Shown here piece after piece: positions 7,717 to 15,983 of a DNA stretch of 64,000 nucleotides; positions within the stretch are counted from its first letter, which is position 1, and every line of letters begins with the position of its first letter. The stretch lies in NCBI GenBank assembly GCA_040374085.1, contig JBEIVB010000002.1, positions 1 through 64,000 of the forward strand, written 5' to 3'. The position numbers and the translations under genes are program-made. Origin of the DNA: JBEIVB01 sp040374085 (lineage in GTDB: Bacteria; Bacteroidota; Bacteroidia; UBA4408). Below the pieces are notes generated by a model. The model did not search any database and was not told where the DNA came from. It saw nothing but the letters and a program-made list of their open reading frames with translations.

Positions 7717-10700
7717 TTAAAATCGAATGCCTACCACCAAAACATCATCCACTTGTTCTTGATTCCCTTTCCATTCCATGAAATAAGAATGCAGCACTTG
7801 ACGTTGTTCAGCAGTAGAAAGTGTGCAAATGTCTTGCAAAATTTCTCTGAACCGTTTGTTCATGATTTTTTTGCCTTTGGGGCCGCCAAATTGATCGGGA
7901 TATCCATCGGAAAACATAAACATCATGTCGCCCGGATTCAGCTTTACTTTTTGAAGCCTGTAGGTTCGGTCGGATTGCATGATGAGGCCGCCTACCGGGA
8001 ATTTTTCTCCTGACAAAGATTCGGGAGCAAAGCTTCCATCGCCTTGCTTTCGAAAAATGACCATTGGACGTAACGCACCTGCAAATTCAATTTCTCCGCT
8101 TTCCCTATCGATGAGGGTCAGTGCAATGTCCATCCCGTCTCGGGTTTCCGTTTCATGCTGTTTCAATAGAGTTTGAACACCGGTATCGAGAAGAGAGAGT
8201 ACAATGCTTGGATTGAATACCTTTTCGGTATGAATGATCTGGTTCAGCAAAGAGGTGCCTACCATACACATAAAGGCGCCCGGAACACCATGTCCTGTAC
8301 AATCGGCAACGGCCAACAACACTTTGTTGGGCGAGGGCAATCGTTTCTGCGAAGGGTTCAGATGCTCTGCACGCTTGTGAACTGCTGCTGCCTCTATGCT
8401 GGTACTTTCCTCTACGGCCGCATCCATGCTTTCGGCAAGCCAATAGAAATCTCCGCTCACAATATCTTTGGGCATATACAATACAAAGGCCTCGGGGAAA
8501 GTAGATTCAAATTTAGCCGATGAAGGAAGAATGGCTTCTTGAATGTGCTTAGCGTATTGGATGCTGTCTGTTATTTCTTTGTTTTTATATATTAGTGCTT
8601 CACCGGCTGCAGTAAGTGCAATGTTTTTCTTTTCTATTTCTCTGGTACGTTCTCGGACTTGTTCTTCTAAGATGTTCTTGTCTATGCGCAATCGAGCAGT
8701 CCTCCACCTTACATAACCATAGATCATAGTCGAGCCCAGCACAATCAGAAAAATATAGAATTTCCAGGTTTTCCAGATGGGGGGTGTGATGGTTATTTCA
8801 GTTAGTTTAGTTGGGTTGGACCAAGTTCCATCGCTGTTGCAGGCCTGTACCCAAAAGGTGAAATCGCCCGGAGGTAGGTTGGTATAGATGCCGCTTGTGG
8901 CCGTGGTTGGTCCGTGCCAATAGCGGTCGAAACCCTCAAGAAGGTAGCGATAGCGGATGCGTTCGGGAGAGGTTAAGGAAAGAGCCTCGTACTGAAACGT
9001 TATTTCATTTTTAGCATATCCCAACTTTATCTGCTTTTCGTAAGGTCTGGTCTCGTTTAAAATGGTGATGGTGGTGGCCTTAATGGTAGGTAAAACCGGA
9101 TTTGACTTTGCCTCGCGAAGGTCAATCCTAACCGCACCATTAACTGTTCCCAACCACAACACGTCGTTTTTTGGATCAATCCAGCCTGCTCCTTCTTTTG
9201 TTTCTAACTCAGCAAAGCCCTCGGGTTTTCCTATGTTGCGCCAAGTCGAACCCTTTGCGAAAGAAAGGCCTTGATTTGTACCAACCCAAATTGTGCTCCT
9301 CGATATTTTTATTAGGTTGATGTAATCACTGGGCAATTCTCCCGGTTTACGGATAAGCTCCATGCCCTTAACCTGATTTCTCCAGAGTGCGCCGTTGGAT
9401 GTGGACAAAATCAAATCGCCGTTTGGACCGAGCCCGATTTGCTGGAGACTTGGACTTTTTCCCAAATTTCGGGTATCAAACTGGCTCCAACGATCGCTTT
9501 TATAAACCCAAACTCCGTTTGCCTTTGCCATTACCCAAATGGTTTGACGTTGAGCATCAATAAGGATTTGAGTAATCTTTCCATTTTGCAGGCTGCGCGG
9601 CAGGTTGCTTGCAAGTGGATCTGCATTTCCATCGCTTTTTAAAACAACAAGACCTTCGTTGGTACCCAGCCAAAAACGATTTCGGTTGTCTATGGCCAAG
9701 CAGTTGATCAAATCTTGATGCAGGCGCCAATGTTGAATTAATGCACCTGATTTGCCATCGTATACAGCCAATCCACTTTGAAAGAACCCGGCCACCACAT
9801 TGCCATTCGTGGTAAGCGCCAGGGCTGTAACCTGTGACTTTGGGAAATCTTGAGGCTGCTCGAGTTTCGCAGTAAGTTGATTGGAATTGTCTGAAAACCG
9901 AAGAACCCCTTGATTCGTACCAAACCACATACTTTCCTTGTCGTCACCCAGAAGGCAATTAACCACCTCAGTGCCTGGGGTTGAACGCAATGAGAAGTGG
10001 GTGACCAATTTGCCCCTGAACGAGCAAATACCTCGATCCAGCATACCCATCCAAAGATTGCCTTCAGCATCTTCGGCAAAATCCCAAATTTTTGAGCCCG
10101 GCAGGCCATTGGCCGCATTCATACGGGTAATGCCGCCGGAAGAATCGATGCTGCAAATGCCTTCTCCCCAAAAACTCACCCACAACGTTCCATTTTTATC
10201 AAAGAAAAGTTTATTCGCAAAAGAACCCGGCATTCCGTGTTCCTGATCGAGGAAAACAACTTTTCCGGTTTTCATGTTTAAACGACCCACCCCATGGTCT
10301 TGTGTGCTCAACCATAGGTTTCCTTTAGGGTCGGGAGCAAGGCCGGTATAGGTATAAATGGGAAAACCATCGGGTTGGTAAAACTCGATGTCGCCTTTGG
10401 GTAAAATTCTTTTTATCCCAACGTCCGTAATCAACCACCACGTTCCCGAAGGGTCAAGCCAGGATTGAATGATGTTTTCTTGAAGACCATTGGAAGAATT
10501 CCAATACCTTTTTAACCGAGGGGATGACCTAGTAATGTCAAGCAATATCAAGCCACCTGCTTCGGTGGATATTGCCAATTCTTTGCTTTTGGTTTCAAAC
10601 AGGTGGTTTATTCTACCCACACCTTTGCTTTCCATAAGGGAAACTGCATAGAAGCGGCTGTTCTGCAGGTATCCAAGTTTGCCGGATTCAAATCCGATCC

Positions 10701-11007
10701 ACAAACGATTCTTGCTGTCAAAAAGCAATTGGGTGATGTTGGTTTCCGGCAGTCCATCGCGCGTTGAGATGGTTTTAAAACGGGTTCCATCGAAGGTCGC
10801 AATGCCCCCTTCTGTGCCCAACCAAAGCATGCCCTGTTGGTCAACCGCTATGGTACGGACGGTACTCTGAACCAATCCGTCTTGAACAGAAAAATTCCGA
10901 AAAAAGTAGGTTTGGCACCTTACGTATGTTGGAAGGAGTGCGAAACCAAGGGCAAACAGAAAGGTGCCCAGGTAGGAAATTATACCCGATGATGATCGCC
11001 TTTCCAA
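7717..11007 (-). CDS. Two-component-regulator propeller / Y_Y_Y / SpoIIE-type serine phosphatase
   Basis: A 1096-residue membrane sensor. Residues 1-32 are a signal peptide (SYLGTFLFALGFALL). Residues 35-650 hold repeated propeller units of the form D..G.LWLGT..G (MLWLGTEGGIATFDG, RLWIGFESGKLGYL, NLWLSTQDHGVGRL). A Y_Y_Y domain follows (RYLLEGFDRYWHG, YTNLPPGDFTFWVQA), then a membrane helix near 747-767, a coiled coil (LEEQVRERTREIEKKN) and a PP2C/SpoIIE phosphatase from about 825. Metal-binding acids are visible in SGDFYWL, VADCTGHGVPGAFM, FSDGYPDQFGG and VDDVLVVGIR. It should sense a periplasmic signal and dephosphorylate a cytoplasmic Ser/Thr target, perhaps an anti-sigma antagonist. The start is TTG at 11007, 28 bases inside the upstream DUF6526 gene; no ATG precedes the signal peptide. 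Confidence 0.92.
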   Translation of the reverse strand: MERRSSSGIISYLGTFLFALGFALLPTYVRCQTYFFRNFSVQDGLVQSTVRTIAVDQQGMLWLGTEGGIATFDGTRFKTISTRDGLPETNITQLLFDSKNRLWIGFESGKLGYLQNSRFYAVSLMESKGVGRINHLFETKSKELAISTEAGGLILLDITRSSPRLKRYWNSSNGLQENIIQSWLDPSGTWWLITDVGIKRILPKGDIEFYQPDGFPIYTYTGLAPDPKGNLWLSTQDHGVGRLNMKTGKVVFLDQEHGMPGSFANKLFFDKNGTLWVSFWGEGICSIDSSGGITRMNAANGLPGSKIWDFAEDAEGNLWMGMLDRGICSFRGKLVTHFSLRSTPGTEVVNCLLGDDKESMWFGTNQGVLRFSDNSNQLTAKLEQPQDFPKSQVTALALTTNGNVVAGFFQSGLAVYDGKSGALIQHWRLHQDLINCLAIDNRNRFWLGTNEGLVVLKSDGNADPLASNLPRSLQNGKITQILIDAQRQTIWVMAKANGVWVYKSDRWSQFDTRNLGKSPSLQQIGLGPNGDLILSTSNGALWRNQVKGMELIRKPGELPSDYINLIKISRSTIWVGTNQGLSFAKGSTWRNIGKPEGFAELETKEGAGWIDPKNDVLWLGTVNGAVRIDLREAKSNPVLPTIKATTITILNETRPYEKQIKLGYAKNEITFQYEALSLTSPERIRYRYLLEGFDRYWHGPTTATSGIYTNLPPGDFTFWVQACNSDGTWSNPTKLTEITITPPIWKTWKFYIFLIVLGSTMIYGYVRWRTARLRIDKNILEEQVRERTREIEKKNIALTAAGEALIYKNKEITDSIQYAKHIQEAILPSSAKFESTFPEAFVLYMPKDIVSGDFYWLAESMDAAVEESTSIEAAAVHKRAEHLNPSQKRLPSPNKVLLAVADCTGHGVPGAFMCMVGTSLLNQIIHTEKVFNPSIVLSLLDTGVQTLLKQHETETRDGMDIALTLIDRESGEIEFAGALRPMVIFRKQGDGSFAPESLSGEKFPVGGLIMQSDRTYRLQKVKLNPGDMMFMFSDGYPDQFGGPKGKKIMNKRFREILQDICTLSTAEQRQVLHSYFMEWKGNQEQVDDVLVVGIRF

Positions 11008-11414
11008 GTCCGGATGAGCTTTTTTATTTCTTCCGAGCGCAAATCCTCGCGCTCTGCACGCTCCACCAATTCAACGAACTCATCGTCCGATGCAAAACGC
11101 AATGCAATGATTTGAGAGAGGCGCAGTTTCTTTGGAAGCAACTTGCCTTTCAGTACAAAAAACCGGAGGTTCTCCTCAGCGCGTATGGCTCTGTCTTGAA
11201 CTTTAATGGAAAAAATGCGCGTAAACCAGGCAAGCCATAAAAGGCAAATGGAGTATCCAAACAAAGTGAGCGCTGAAATCCAGTCGCCTTTTATCATGAT
11301 GACTCGAATCAAATTCGCTATGGTTATCAATAGAATAAGTAGGACGGCGGGTACCCACCCAAAAAAAAAGTCTTTGGGAACTCGTTTGTGGTTGTGATAG
11401 TGTTGTTGTTTCAT
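10980..11414 (-). CDS. DUF6526 family membrane protein
   Basis: A 144-residue protein with two membrane helices (about residues 18-40 and 46-68: VPAVLLILLITIANLIRVIM and LTLFGYSICLLWLAWF) and a basic cytoplasmic tail. The tail carries the conserved elements IALRFASDDEFVELV and IKKLIRTWKGDHHRV, which I recognise as DUF6526, a Bacteroidota family without known function. Its last 28 bases overlap the start of the propeller-SpoIIE gene, so the two are probably translated as a pair. Whether the proteins interact is unknown. Confidence 0.8.
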   Translation of the reverse strand: MKQQHYHNHKRVPKDFFFGWVPAVLLILLITIANLIRVIMIKGDWISALTLFGYSICLLWLAWFTRIFSIKVQDRAIRAEENLRFFVLKGKLLPKKLRLSQIIALRFASDDEFVELVERAEREDLRSEEIKKLIRTWKGDHHRV

Positions 11415-11609
11415 AGTTAATTGGCGCCTCTAAACTAATGTTATGGGAAACAATAGACAAATATCGAAGAACGTTAAAAATTGCCTATAAAACGAATATG
11501 AGGTGGCAGCGTTTTCCGAATGGAACTTGAGTTGTGTCAAACACGTAATGCCTAGGAAATCTAAACCAATGTTTTGATTTGCTTAAGATAGGGTTGGCGT
11601 AAGGCAAAA

Positions 11610-12218
11610 TCACGATTGACCCAACTCTGCATAGTGCTCTTTAAGGGCCTCTCGCAGTGCCACCACCGCATACCGTTTTCTCGAAATGAGGGTGGCCACT
11701 TTTTCTCCGGTCTGTTCGGCAATCCATTTGAATGACCGCCCTTCCAGCTCATGCCAAACAAAAACGTTGCGCTGATCTGTGGGAAGGCTTTCGAGGGTTT
11801 GATCGATGGTTTTCCGAATATTTTTTTGGCTTATGGCATCTTCAGCTTGGAGTGCCCCTGCAGGAATCAGCTCCTCGTAACCTCTACCGCTTCCTTCCTC
11901 TGAGTCAGATTCGGTCGGAAAAACGTCCTCCAGTAACTGCGTCTTACGCTTACGGAACAAATCGGTGATTTTGTTACGGGCTACTCGAAACAACCACGAT
12001 GTAATGGAGTTTAGTTCCTCAACCACGTTGGCATGCTCGGAAAGTGAAAAGAACACGTCGTGCAGAATGTCCTCAGCATCGTGCTCAGATGGAACCCTCC
12101 TTCGTATAAAATCAAATAACCTGCGCTTTTCTTGTGAATAGGCATCGGATATGATCCGGTGGTGCAAAGGAAGTGCTATGGCTTTAGCATGTGACACGGC
12201 ATACAGGGTTTTATGCAT
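11610..12218 (-). CDS. ECF-type RNA polymerase sigma factor
   Basis: A 202-residue sigma-70 family protein. Region 2 covers about residues 25-95 (LFDFIRRRVPSEHDAEDILH, DVFFSLSEH, SWLFRVARNKITDLFRKRK). Region 4 is at about 140-195 (ESLPTDQRNVFVWHELEGRS, FKWIAEQTGEKVATLISRKR, YAVVALREAL). The linker is long and acidic (ESDSEEGSGRGYEELIP). No anti-sigma gene is adjacent: the next gene downstream on the strand is DUF6526, after 195 bases, followed by a SpoIIE phosphatase. Target promoters cannot be read. The first 30 residues may be over-called, since region 2 starts only near YSQEKRRLF, but 12218 is an ATG and no better start has upstream signals. Confidence 0.9.
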   Translation of the reverse strand: MHKTLYAVSHAKAIALPLHHRIISDAYSQEKRRLFDFIRRRVPSEHDAEDILHDVFFSLSEHANVVEELNSITSWLFRVARNKITDLFRKRKTQLLEDVFPTESDSEEGSGRGYEELIPAGALQAEDAISQKNIRKTIDQTLESLPTDQRNVFVWHELEGRSFKWIAEQTGEKVATLISRKRYAVVALREALKEHYAELGQS

Positions 12219-12439
12219 AGACGGTTTGAATCGGGTAAATGTTTTGTGAAAAAAAGTAAAGATTCAAATCAATGACCTAACAAAGGTCGAAATTTCTGAC
12301 TTCCCTTTTCAGGCAGGCCCTGGTTTTTCGGCTTTGAAAGCCTCCTTATCCGTCATTTTCGCGTCAAATCACGTGCGCTTGATCCCTAAACTGGAGATAA
12401 GTGCCTGATTTTAAGCAAGAAAAAAAAATCCAGAGAGGG

Positions 12440-12469
12440 TTGCGGTTGTGGTCAGACTCCTTACTTTTG
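12440..12469 (+). promoter_or_regulatory. Complete promoter for tRNA-Gln (TTG-N19-TACTTTTG)
   Basis: TTG at 12440-12442 and TACTTTTG at 12462-12469 are separated by 19 bases, the ideal Bacteroidota spacing. The start of transcription would be near 12475, about ten bases before the mature tRNA. This is the best-formed promoter in the window. Confidence 0.8.
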
Positions 12470-12485
12470 GCCTCACAAAAATAAT

Positions 12486-12556
12486 TGCCCGATCGTCTAA
12501 CGGCAGGACCTCAGATTTTGGTTCTGATTATGGTGGTTCGAATCCATCTCGGGCAA
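12486..12556 (+). tRNA. tRNA-Gln (anticodon UUG)
   Basis: A full cloverleaf can be drawn. The acceptor stem TGCCCGA (12486-12492) pairs with TCGGGCA (12549-12555), with discriminator A at 12556. The D arm is GTC/GAC with loop TAACGGCAG. The anticodon stem TCAGA/TCTGA encloses TTTTGGT, so the anticodon is UUG and reads CAA. The T arm is GGTGG/CCATC with loop TTCGAAT. The CCA end is not encoded. It stands alone between its own promoter and terminator rather than in a tRNA cluster. Confidence 0.97.
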
Positions 12557-12564
12557 CGCAAAAG

Positions 12565-12587
12565 CCCCGCCAAGTGCGGGGTTTTTT
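12565..12587 (+). terminator. Rho-independent terminator after tRNA-Gln
   Basis: CCCCGC (12565-12570) pairs with GCGGGG (12576-12581) across a five-base loop and is followed by six T residues. It begins nine bases after the tRNA and separates it from the downstream protein gene at 12606. Confidence 0.9.
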
Positions 12588-12605
12588 GGTTTATGAACAC
12601 GTACC

Positions 12606-13190
12606 ATGTCTACACATTCAATCGATCAAGAAGATTTTGAGGGTCTAATTCCGGAAGAATCGGCAGAAGAGGCTCAACAAAAGCGACTGCAACTGCTCCA
12701 CAAAGCCCTCTCGTTGGAGGGGTCACCTGTAACCGGGGCGGTTTTGAATGAGTTGCGTTCCCATGCCACAAGCGAAACTTGGCGCCTCGCGCTCGAACGT
12801 TGGAGGAGGGAACCCGATCTAGACCTTGAATCGGTTGATGCCATTCTCGATCTTGGACGTTCTTTTCGCTTTGAAGGTGGCTTGACCTGCATTCTTGAGG
12901 CAGCCTCAGATCCTGCCCTGAAACCTTTTCAGGTAGAGTTGATCAGCATCATTTGGGAGGCTGGATATGAGGTTGGGGATAAAACTCTTGAGCTTTGCCG
13001 TTTGGCCGATGGTGCTTCCGATGAAACATTGGTAGAGTTGATGGCGGTATTGGACAACCTCTCTCCTTTGCCCAGCGAAACGGCTTTGCACCATAGCATT
13101 CAATACCTGAATGGAGCGCGGCAAAAGAGTACCCAGGAATCTACCAAGGCCTTGCTGGATTCATTGGCACAAATCCTTCGCCAATATTGA
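12606..13190 (+). CDS. Hypothetical helical protein upstream of panD
   Basis: A 194-residue protein I do not recognise. It is acidic, has no signal peptide or membrane segment, and appears to be almost all helical, with amphipathic segments of 20-30 residues (KRLQLLHKALSLEGSPVTGA, TWRLALERWRREPDLD, CILEAASDPALKPFQVELIS, LELCRLADGASDETLVELMA), which suggests a HEAT-like solenoid or similar fold. The start ATG at 12606 follows the tRNA terminator by 19 bases. panD begins 40 bases after the stop but has its own -7 box. No function should be assigned. Confidence 0.75.
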   Translation: MSTHSIDQEDFEGLIPEESAEEAQQKRLQLLHKALSLEGSPVTGAVLNELRSHATSETWRLALERWRREPDLDLESVDAILDLGRSFRFEGGLTCILEAASDPALKPFQVELISIIWEAGYEVGDKTLELCRLADGASDETLVELMAVLDNLSPLPSETALHHSIQYLNGARQKSTQESTKALLDSLAQILRQY

Positions 13191-13213
13191 ACTTCGAAAT
13201 AACCCTACATTTG
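13187..13213 (+). promoter_or_regulatory. TTG-N16-TACATTTG promoter for panD
   Basis: TACATTTG at 13206-13213 matches the -7 consensus, with TTG at 13187-13189, sixteen bases upstream. The TTG overlaps the stop-codon region of the preceding gene. The leader to ATG 13231 would be roughly 10 bases. Confidence 0.6.
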
Positions 13214-13230
13214 AACCTCCAAAGGATAAC

Positions 13231-13581
13231 ATGGAAATTCAGGTCCTGAAATCAAAAATTCACCGCGCAACCATTACGGAGGCCAACATCGATTACATCG
13301 GCAGCATCACAATTGATGAAGATTTGATGGACGCCGCCAATTTAATTGAGAATGAGCAGGTACATGTGTTCAACTACTCCAATGGAGTTCGTTTGATTAC
13401 CTATGTCATCAAAGGAGCAAGGGGTTCGGGCGTGATGTGCATCAACGGTCCAGCCGCACTGCAGATTTCACAAGGCGATCAGGTTATTGTGGTTTCGTAT
13501 GCGCAAATGGCGTTCGACACTGCAAAGTCCTTTAAACCTTGGGTTATTTTCCCCGTTTCCGGCAATCGACTTCCTGGTTGA
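13231..13581 (+). CDS. panD: Aspartate 1-decarboxylase (pyruvoyl enzyme precursor)
   Basis: A 116-residue protein with the whole PanD pattern. It makes beta-alanine from aspartate for pantothenate and CoA synthesis. The self-cleavage site is the Gly24-Ser25 bond in YIGSITID, Ser25 becoming the pyruvoyl group; Lys9 and His11 in KSKIHRATIT are also in place. VHVFNYSNGVR and INGPAALQISQGDQVIVVSY follow the family. The start is fixed by the cleavage-site numbering: a longer open frame from 13111 would put Ser25 at position 65. The stop codon abuts the stop of the convergent gene at 13582 with no intervening base. Confidence 0.96.
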   Translation: MEIQVLKSKIHRATITEANIDYIGSITIDEDLMDAANLIENEQVHVFNYSNGVRLITYVIKGARGSGVMCINGPAALQISQGDQVIVVSYAQMAFDTAKSFKPWVIFPVSGNRLPG

Positions 13582-14523
13582 TCAACGCAATAGTTTCCTC
13601 GCTTGCAATTCTTTTATTATTTCAGGGTTATACCAATTAACCCCGGCGCTGTTTAGGTGGTGGCTGTCGTAAAACGACTTTTGGGAATTCAGGGTGTGGT
13701 TAAATGCGAAGTTTATGTATGGAACCCCCTCGCGCTGGCACACAGAATCCAATGCAATTCCGCAACGCTCAGAGGGCCTGCGATCTGATTCCAAGGGAAG
13801 GGGATGCGTGGTAACCACCACTCGAAATCCATTTTCTTTCAAGCACTTCAACAATTTCGTTAAGTACTCAAGTGATTCCTTTGAGGGTTTGTAGGCTGGA
13901 AGCGGTTTTGTTAAGAGGTTGAACATGCTGTCCGGCATCTCTTTCGGATTCTCGCAGTATCCCCCTGGCCTGTAGGACGAATCTCGAAACATAACCGGTC
14001 GGGATTTATTCAAAAATCGCAGCATCAATGCGTTGAACAGACGAGCATCGGGTTTTTCCTTGACCAAATCAACCGCCAAACCGTCGTCTTTTACATTCGG
14101 AATCAGGAAAAAAGTCGACTCTAGGCTGTTTTCGGCAAGGGTGCCGTAGTAGGTCTCAATCAGCACAAGGGGCTTGTGGGTTAATTTCTGTGCCAAGAAC
14201 CGAGCAAGTACATAGGAATCTTGGATGGTTTGATTGCTGCTGCCCAGATTGAATGCCTTAACACCCATGTGGCTGAAGATTCGGGAATCGTACCCCCGAT
14301 AAGCATGCGAGGATCCCAAAAATATTACATCATACGCACTATCTGGCTTAAACTCCGAGAAACGCTGATGTACATCGCCACCTTTCACCACAGATCCGTC
14401 TAAAACCGAATACAACAATGGATATTTACCCCACTGAATTTGTAGAAGAAGCCAAAGAGTACACACGTAAAAAATGGCTGCCGTAAGGACCACCAAAAAG
14501 AAACGGGACAAAAAGGTTTTCAT
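13582..14523 (-). CDS. SGNH/GDSL-like membrane-anchored protein, partner of the MBOAT acyltransferase
   Basis: A 313-residue protein with an N-terminal membrane helix (residues 7-28, FFLVVLTAAIFYVCTLWLLL) and an extracytoplasmic domain. The SGNH nucleophile block is VIFLGSSHAYRGYDS (near residue 70) and the C-terminal Asp-x-x-His block is FYDSHHLNSAG (near 285), so both catalytic elements appear present. Its start is two bases after the stop of the MBOAT gene. In alginate (AlgI with AlgJ/AlgX) and peptidoglycan (PatA with PatB) acetylation, an MBOAT protein carries the acyl group across the membrane and an SGNH protein transfers it to the polymer; the same division of labour is inferred here. 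The acceptor is unknown. Confidence 0.8.
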   Translation of the reverse strand: MKTFLSRFFLVVLTAAIFYVCTLWLLLQIQWGKYPLLYSVLDGSVVKGGDVHQRFSEFKPDSAYDVIFLGSSHAYRGYDSRIFSHMGVKAFNLGSSNQTIQDSYVLARFLAQKLTHKPLVLIETYYGTLAENSLESTFFLIPNVKDDGLAVDLVKEKPDARLFNALMLRFLNKSRPVMFRDSSYRPGGYCENPKEMPDSMFNLLTKPLPAYKPSKESLEYLTKLLKCLKENGFRVVVTTHPLPLESDRRPSERCGIALDSVCQREGVPYINFAFNHTLNSQKSFYDSHHLNSAGVNWYNPEIIKELQARKLLR

Positions 14524-14525
14524 GG

Positions 14526-15971
14526 TTAGAATTGAAAGTAGATAAATTGCGTTTCTCCGAAAAAGCCAAATACCAATATCGAAGAAAGCAGGGCGCCATA
14601 CAAGAGGGTTTGCTGTACCGAGTTCAGCTTTTTCCTTCCTTGAAGATGGTCGTGCACAAACTGTTCACTAAAAAAGAACAAGGCCAAAATCATAACAATT
14701 ACCAGTGCTTTGATTGCGCCAAAGGCATTGAGTTCATCTCGAAACAATTGTATTTGCAACATGGAGGTAGTGGCAATTTTTTTGATGATGGTAAGGGCAT
14801 TTGATAGGGTTAATGCGCGAAAGAAAATAAACGCAAAAGCCACCTGAGCGAAGGTTTGCATTCTCAAGATGTTGCGTGCTATTCGTCCATCGCGTTTAAC
14901 CGGAAGAAGCCTCAAAGCGTGCACTTTGTAGCGATCCCGTATGGCACCAACAATCAAGAAAATGCCATGCAATGCGCCCCAAATCACAAAGTTCCAGCTT
15001 GCCCCATGCCACAAGCCGCTGATCATGAATACCAAAAATAGATTGAGGTACCACTTTGAGGTAGAAACCCGATTGCCACCAAGAGGGATATACACATAAT
15101 CGCGGAACCAGGTGGACAAGGAAATGTGCCATTTGGACCAGAAAGTGGAGATGCTGCCCGCATTAAATGGCATGTTGAAATTGGTCATGAGGTGAAACCC
15201 CATTACCTGAGCCGAACCCAAAGCAATGTCTGAGTACCCAGAAAAGTCGCAGTAAATTTGAAAGCAAAAGCATACAGCGGCCAACAACAACATCCATCCG
15301 GAATGATCGTCGGGTGAATCGAAACAAAAGTTCACGATGCGCGCGAGATTGTCTGCAACAACCATTTTTTTAAAGAAGCCCCAAACCATTTTTTTTAGAC
15401 CCTCTGCCGCCATCTGGTTGTTCCAAAATTTCTGCTCTCTAAATTGATGCAGAACGTTTTGGGGACGCTCAATCGGGCCGGCCACAAGCTGAGGGTAAAA
15501 CATTACATAAAGCGCATAGCGTCCGAAATGCTTTTCCGGTTCTTGATTTCCCCGATAAACCTCAATGGTATAGCTCATAGCCTGAAAGGTGTGGAACGAG
15601 AGCCCAATGGGAAGCAAAATGGATAGAAAGGGAATGGGATTCGAATACCCGCCCAAATTCAAAAGTGCACCGATGTTTTCGTTTATGAAGTTATAATATT
15701 TAAATATTGCAAGCACCCCAACATTTGCTACAATACTTACCACCAGAGCCGCTTTTCGTTTTTTGCCTTCGCATTTGTCTATCCACAAACCCGCAAAATA
15801 ATCTACCACAATGGTGCCTGCTAGAATAACTATGTAAATGGGCACAAAGGCCATGTAGAAATAGCAGCTCGCCAGCAGAAGCCAGGCCCAGCGCCATGCG
15901 TGGGGCAACAAAAAATATACCAGTGTTACCAGCGGAAAGAACAGTGTAAAGGAGAGTGAGTTGAACAGCAT
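14526..15971 (-). CDS. MBOAT family O-acyltransferase (AlgI-like)
   Basis: A 481-residue multi-pass inner-membrane protein. It opens with the family start MLFNSLSFTLFFPLVTLVYF and contains LLPIGLSFHTFQAMSYTIEV, QLVAGPIERP, FCFQIYCDFSGYSDIALGSA, FWSKWHISLSTWFRDYVYIP and the catalytic-histidine region MISGLWHGASWNFVIWGALH. Every conserved block of AlgI/DltB-like proteins is there, so it should be an active carrier of acyl groups, usually acetyl, to the outer face of the membrane. It lies between a predicted outer-membrane protein (12 bases upstream) and the SGNH-type protein (2 bases downstream), which argues for modification of a surface polymer. Confidence 0.93.
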   Translation of the reverse strand: MLFNSLSFTLFFPLVTLVYFLLPHAWRWAWLLLASCYFYMAFVPIYIVILAGTIVVDYFAGLWIDKCEGKKRKAALVVSIVANVGVLAIFKYYNFINENIGALLNLGGYSNPIPFLSILLPIGLSFHTFQAMSYTIEVYRGNQEPEKHFGRYALYVMFYPQLVAGPIERPQNVLHQFREQKFWNNQMAAEGLKKMVWGFFKKMVVADNLARIVNFCFDSPDDHSGWMLLLAAVCFCFQIYCDFSGYSDIALGSAQVMGFHLMTNFNMPFNAGSISTFWSKWHISLSTWFRDYVYIPLGGNRVSTSKWYLNLFLVFMISGLWHGASWNFVIWGALHGIFLIVGAIRDRYKVHALRLLPVKRDGRIARNILRMQTFAQVAFAFIFFRALTLSNALTIIKKIATTSMLQIQLFRDELNAFGAIKALVIVMILALFFFSEQFVHDHLQGRKKLNSVQQTLLYGALLSSILVFGFFGETQFIYFQF

Positions 15972-15983
15972 TTTATGAATGGT

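Noticed and set aside
12290..12440. Possible small RNA upstream of tRNA-Gln
   Set aside because: No stable hairpin with a T run and no promoter box on either strand could be drawn; nothing supports a gene.
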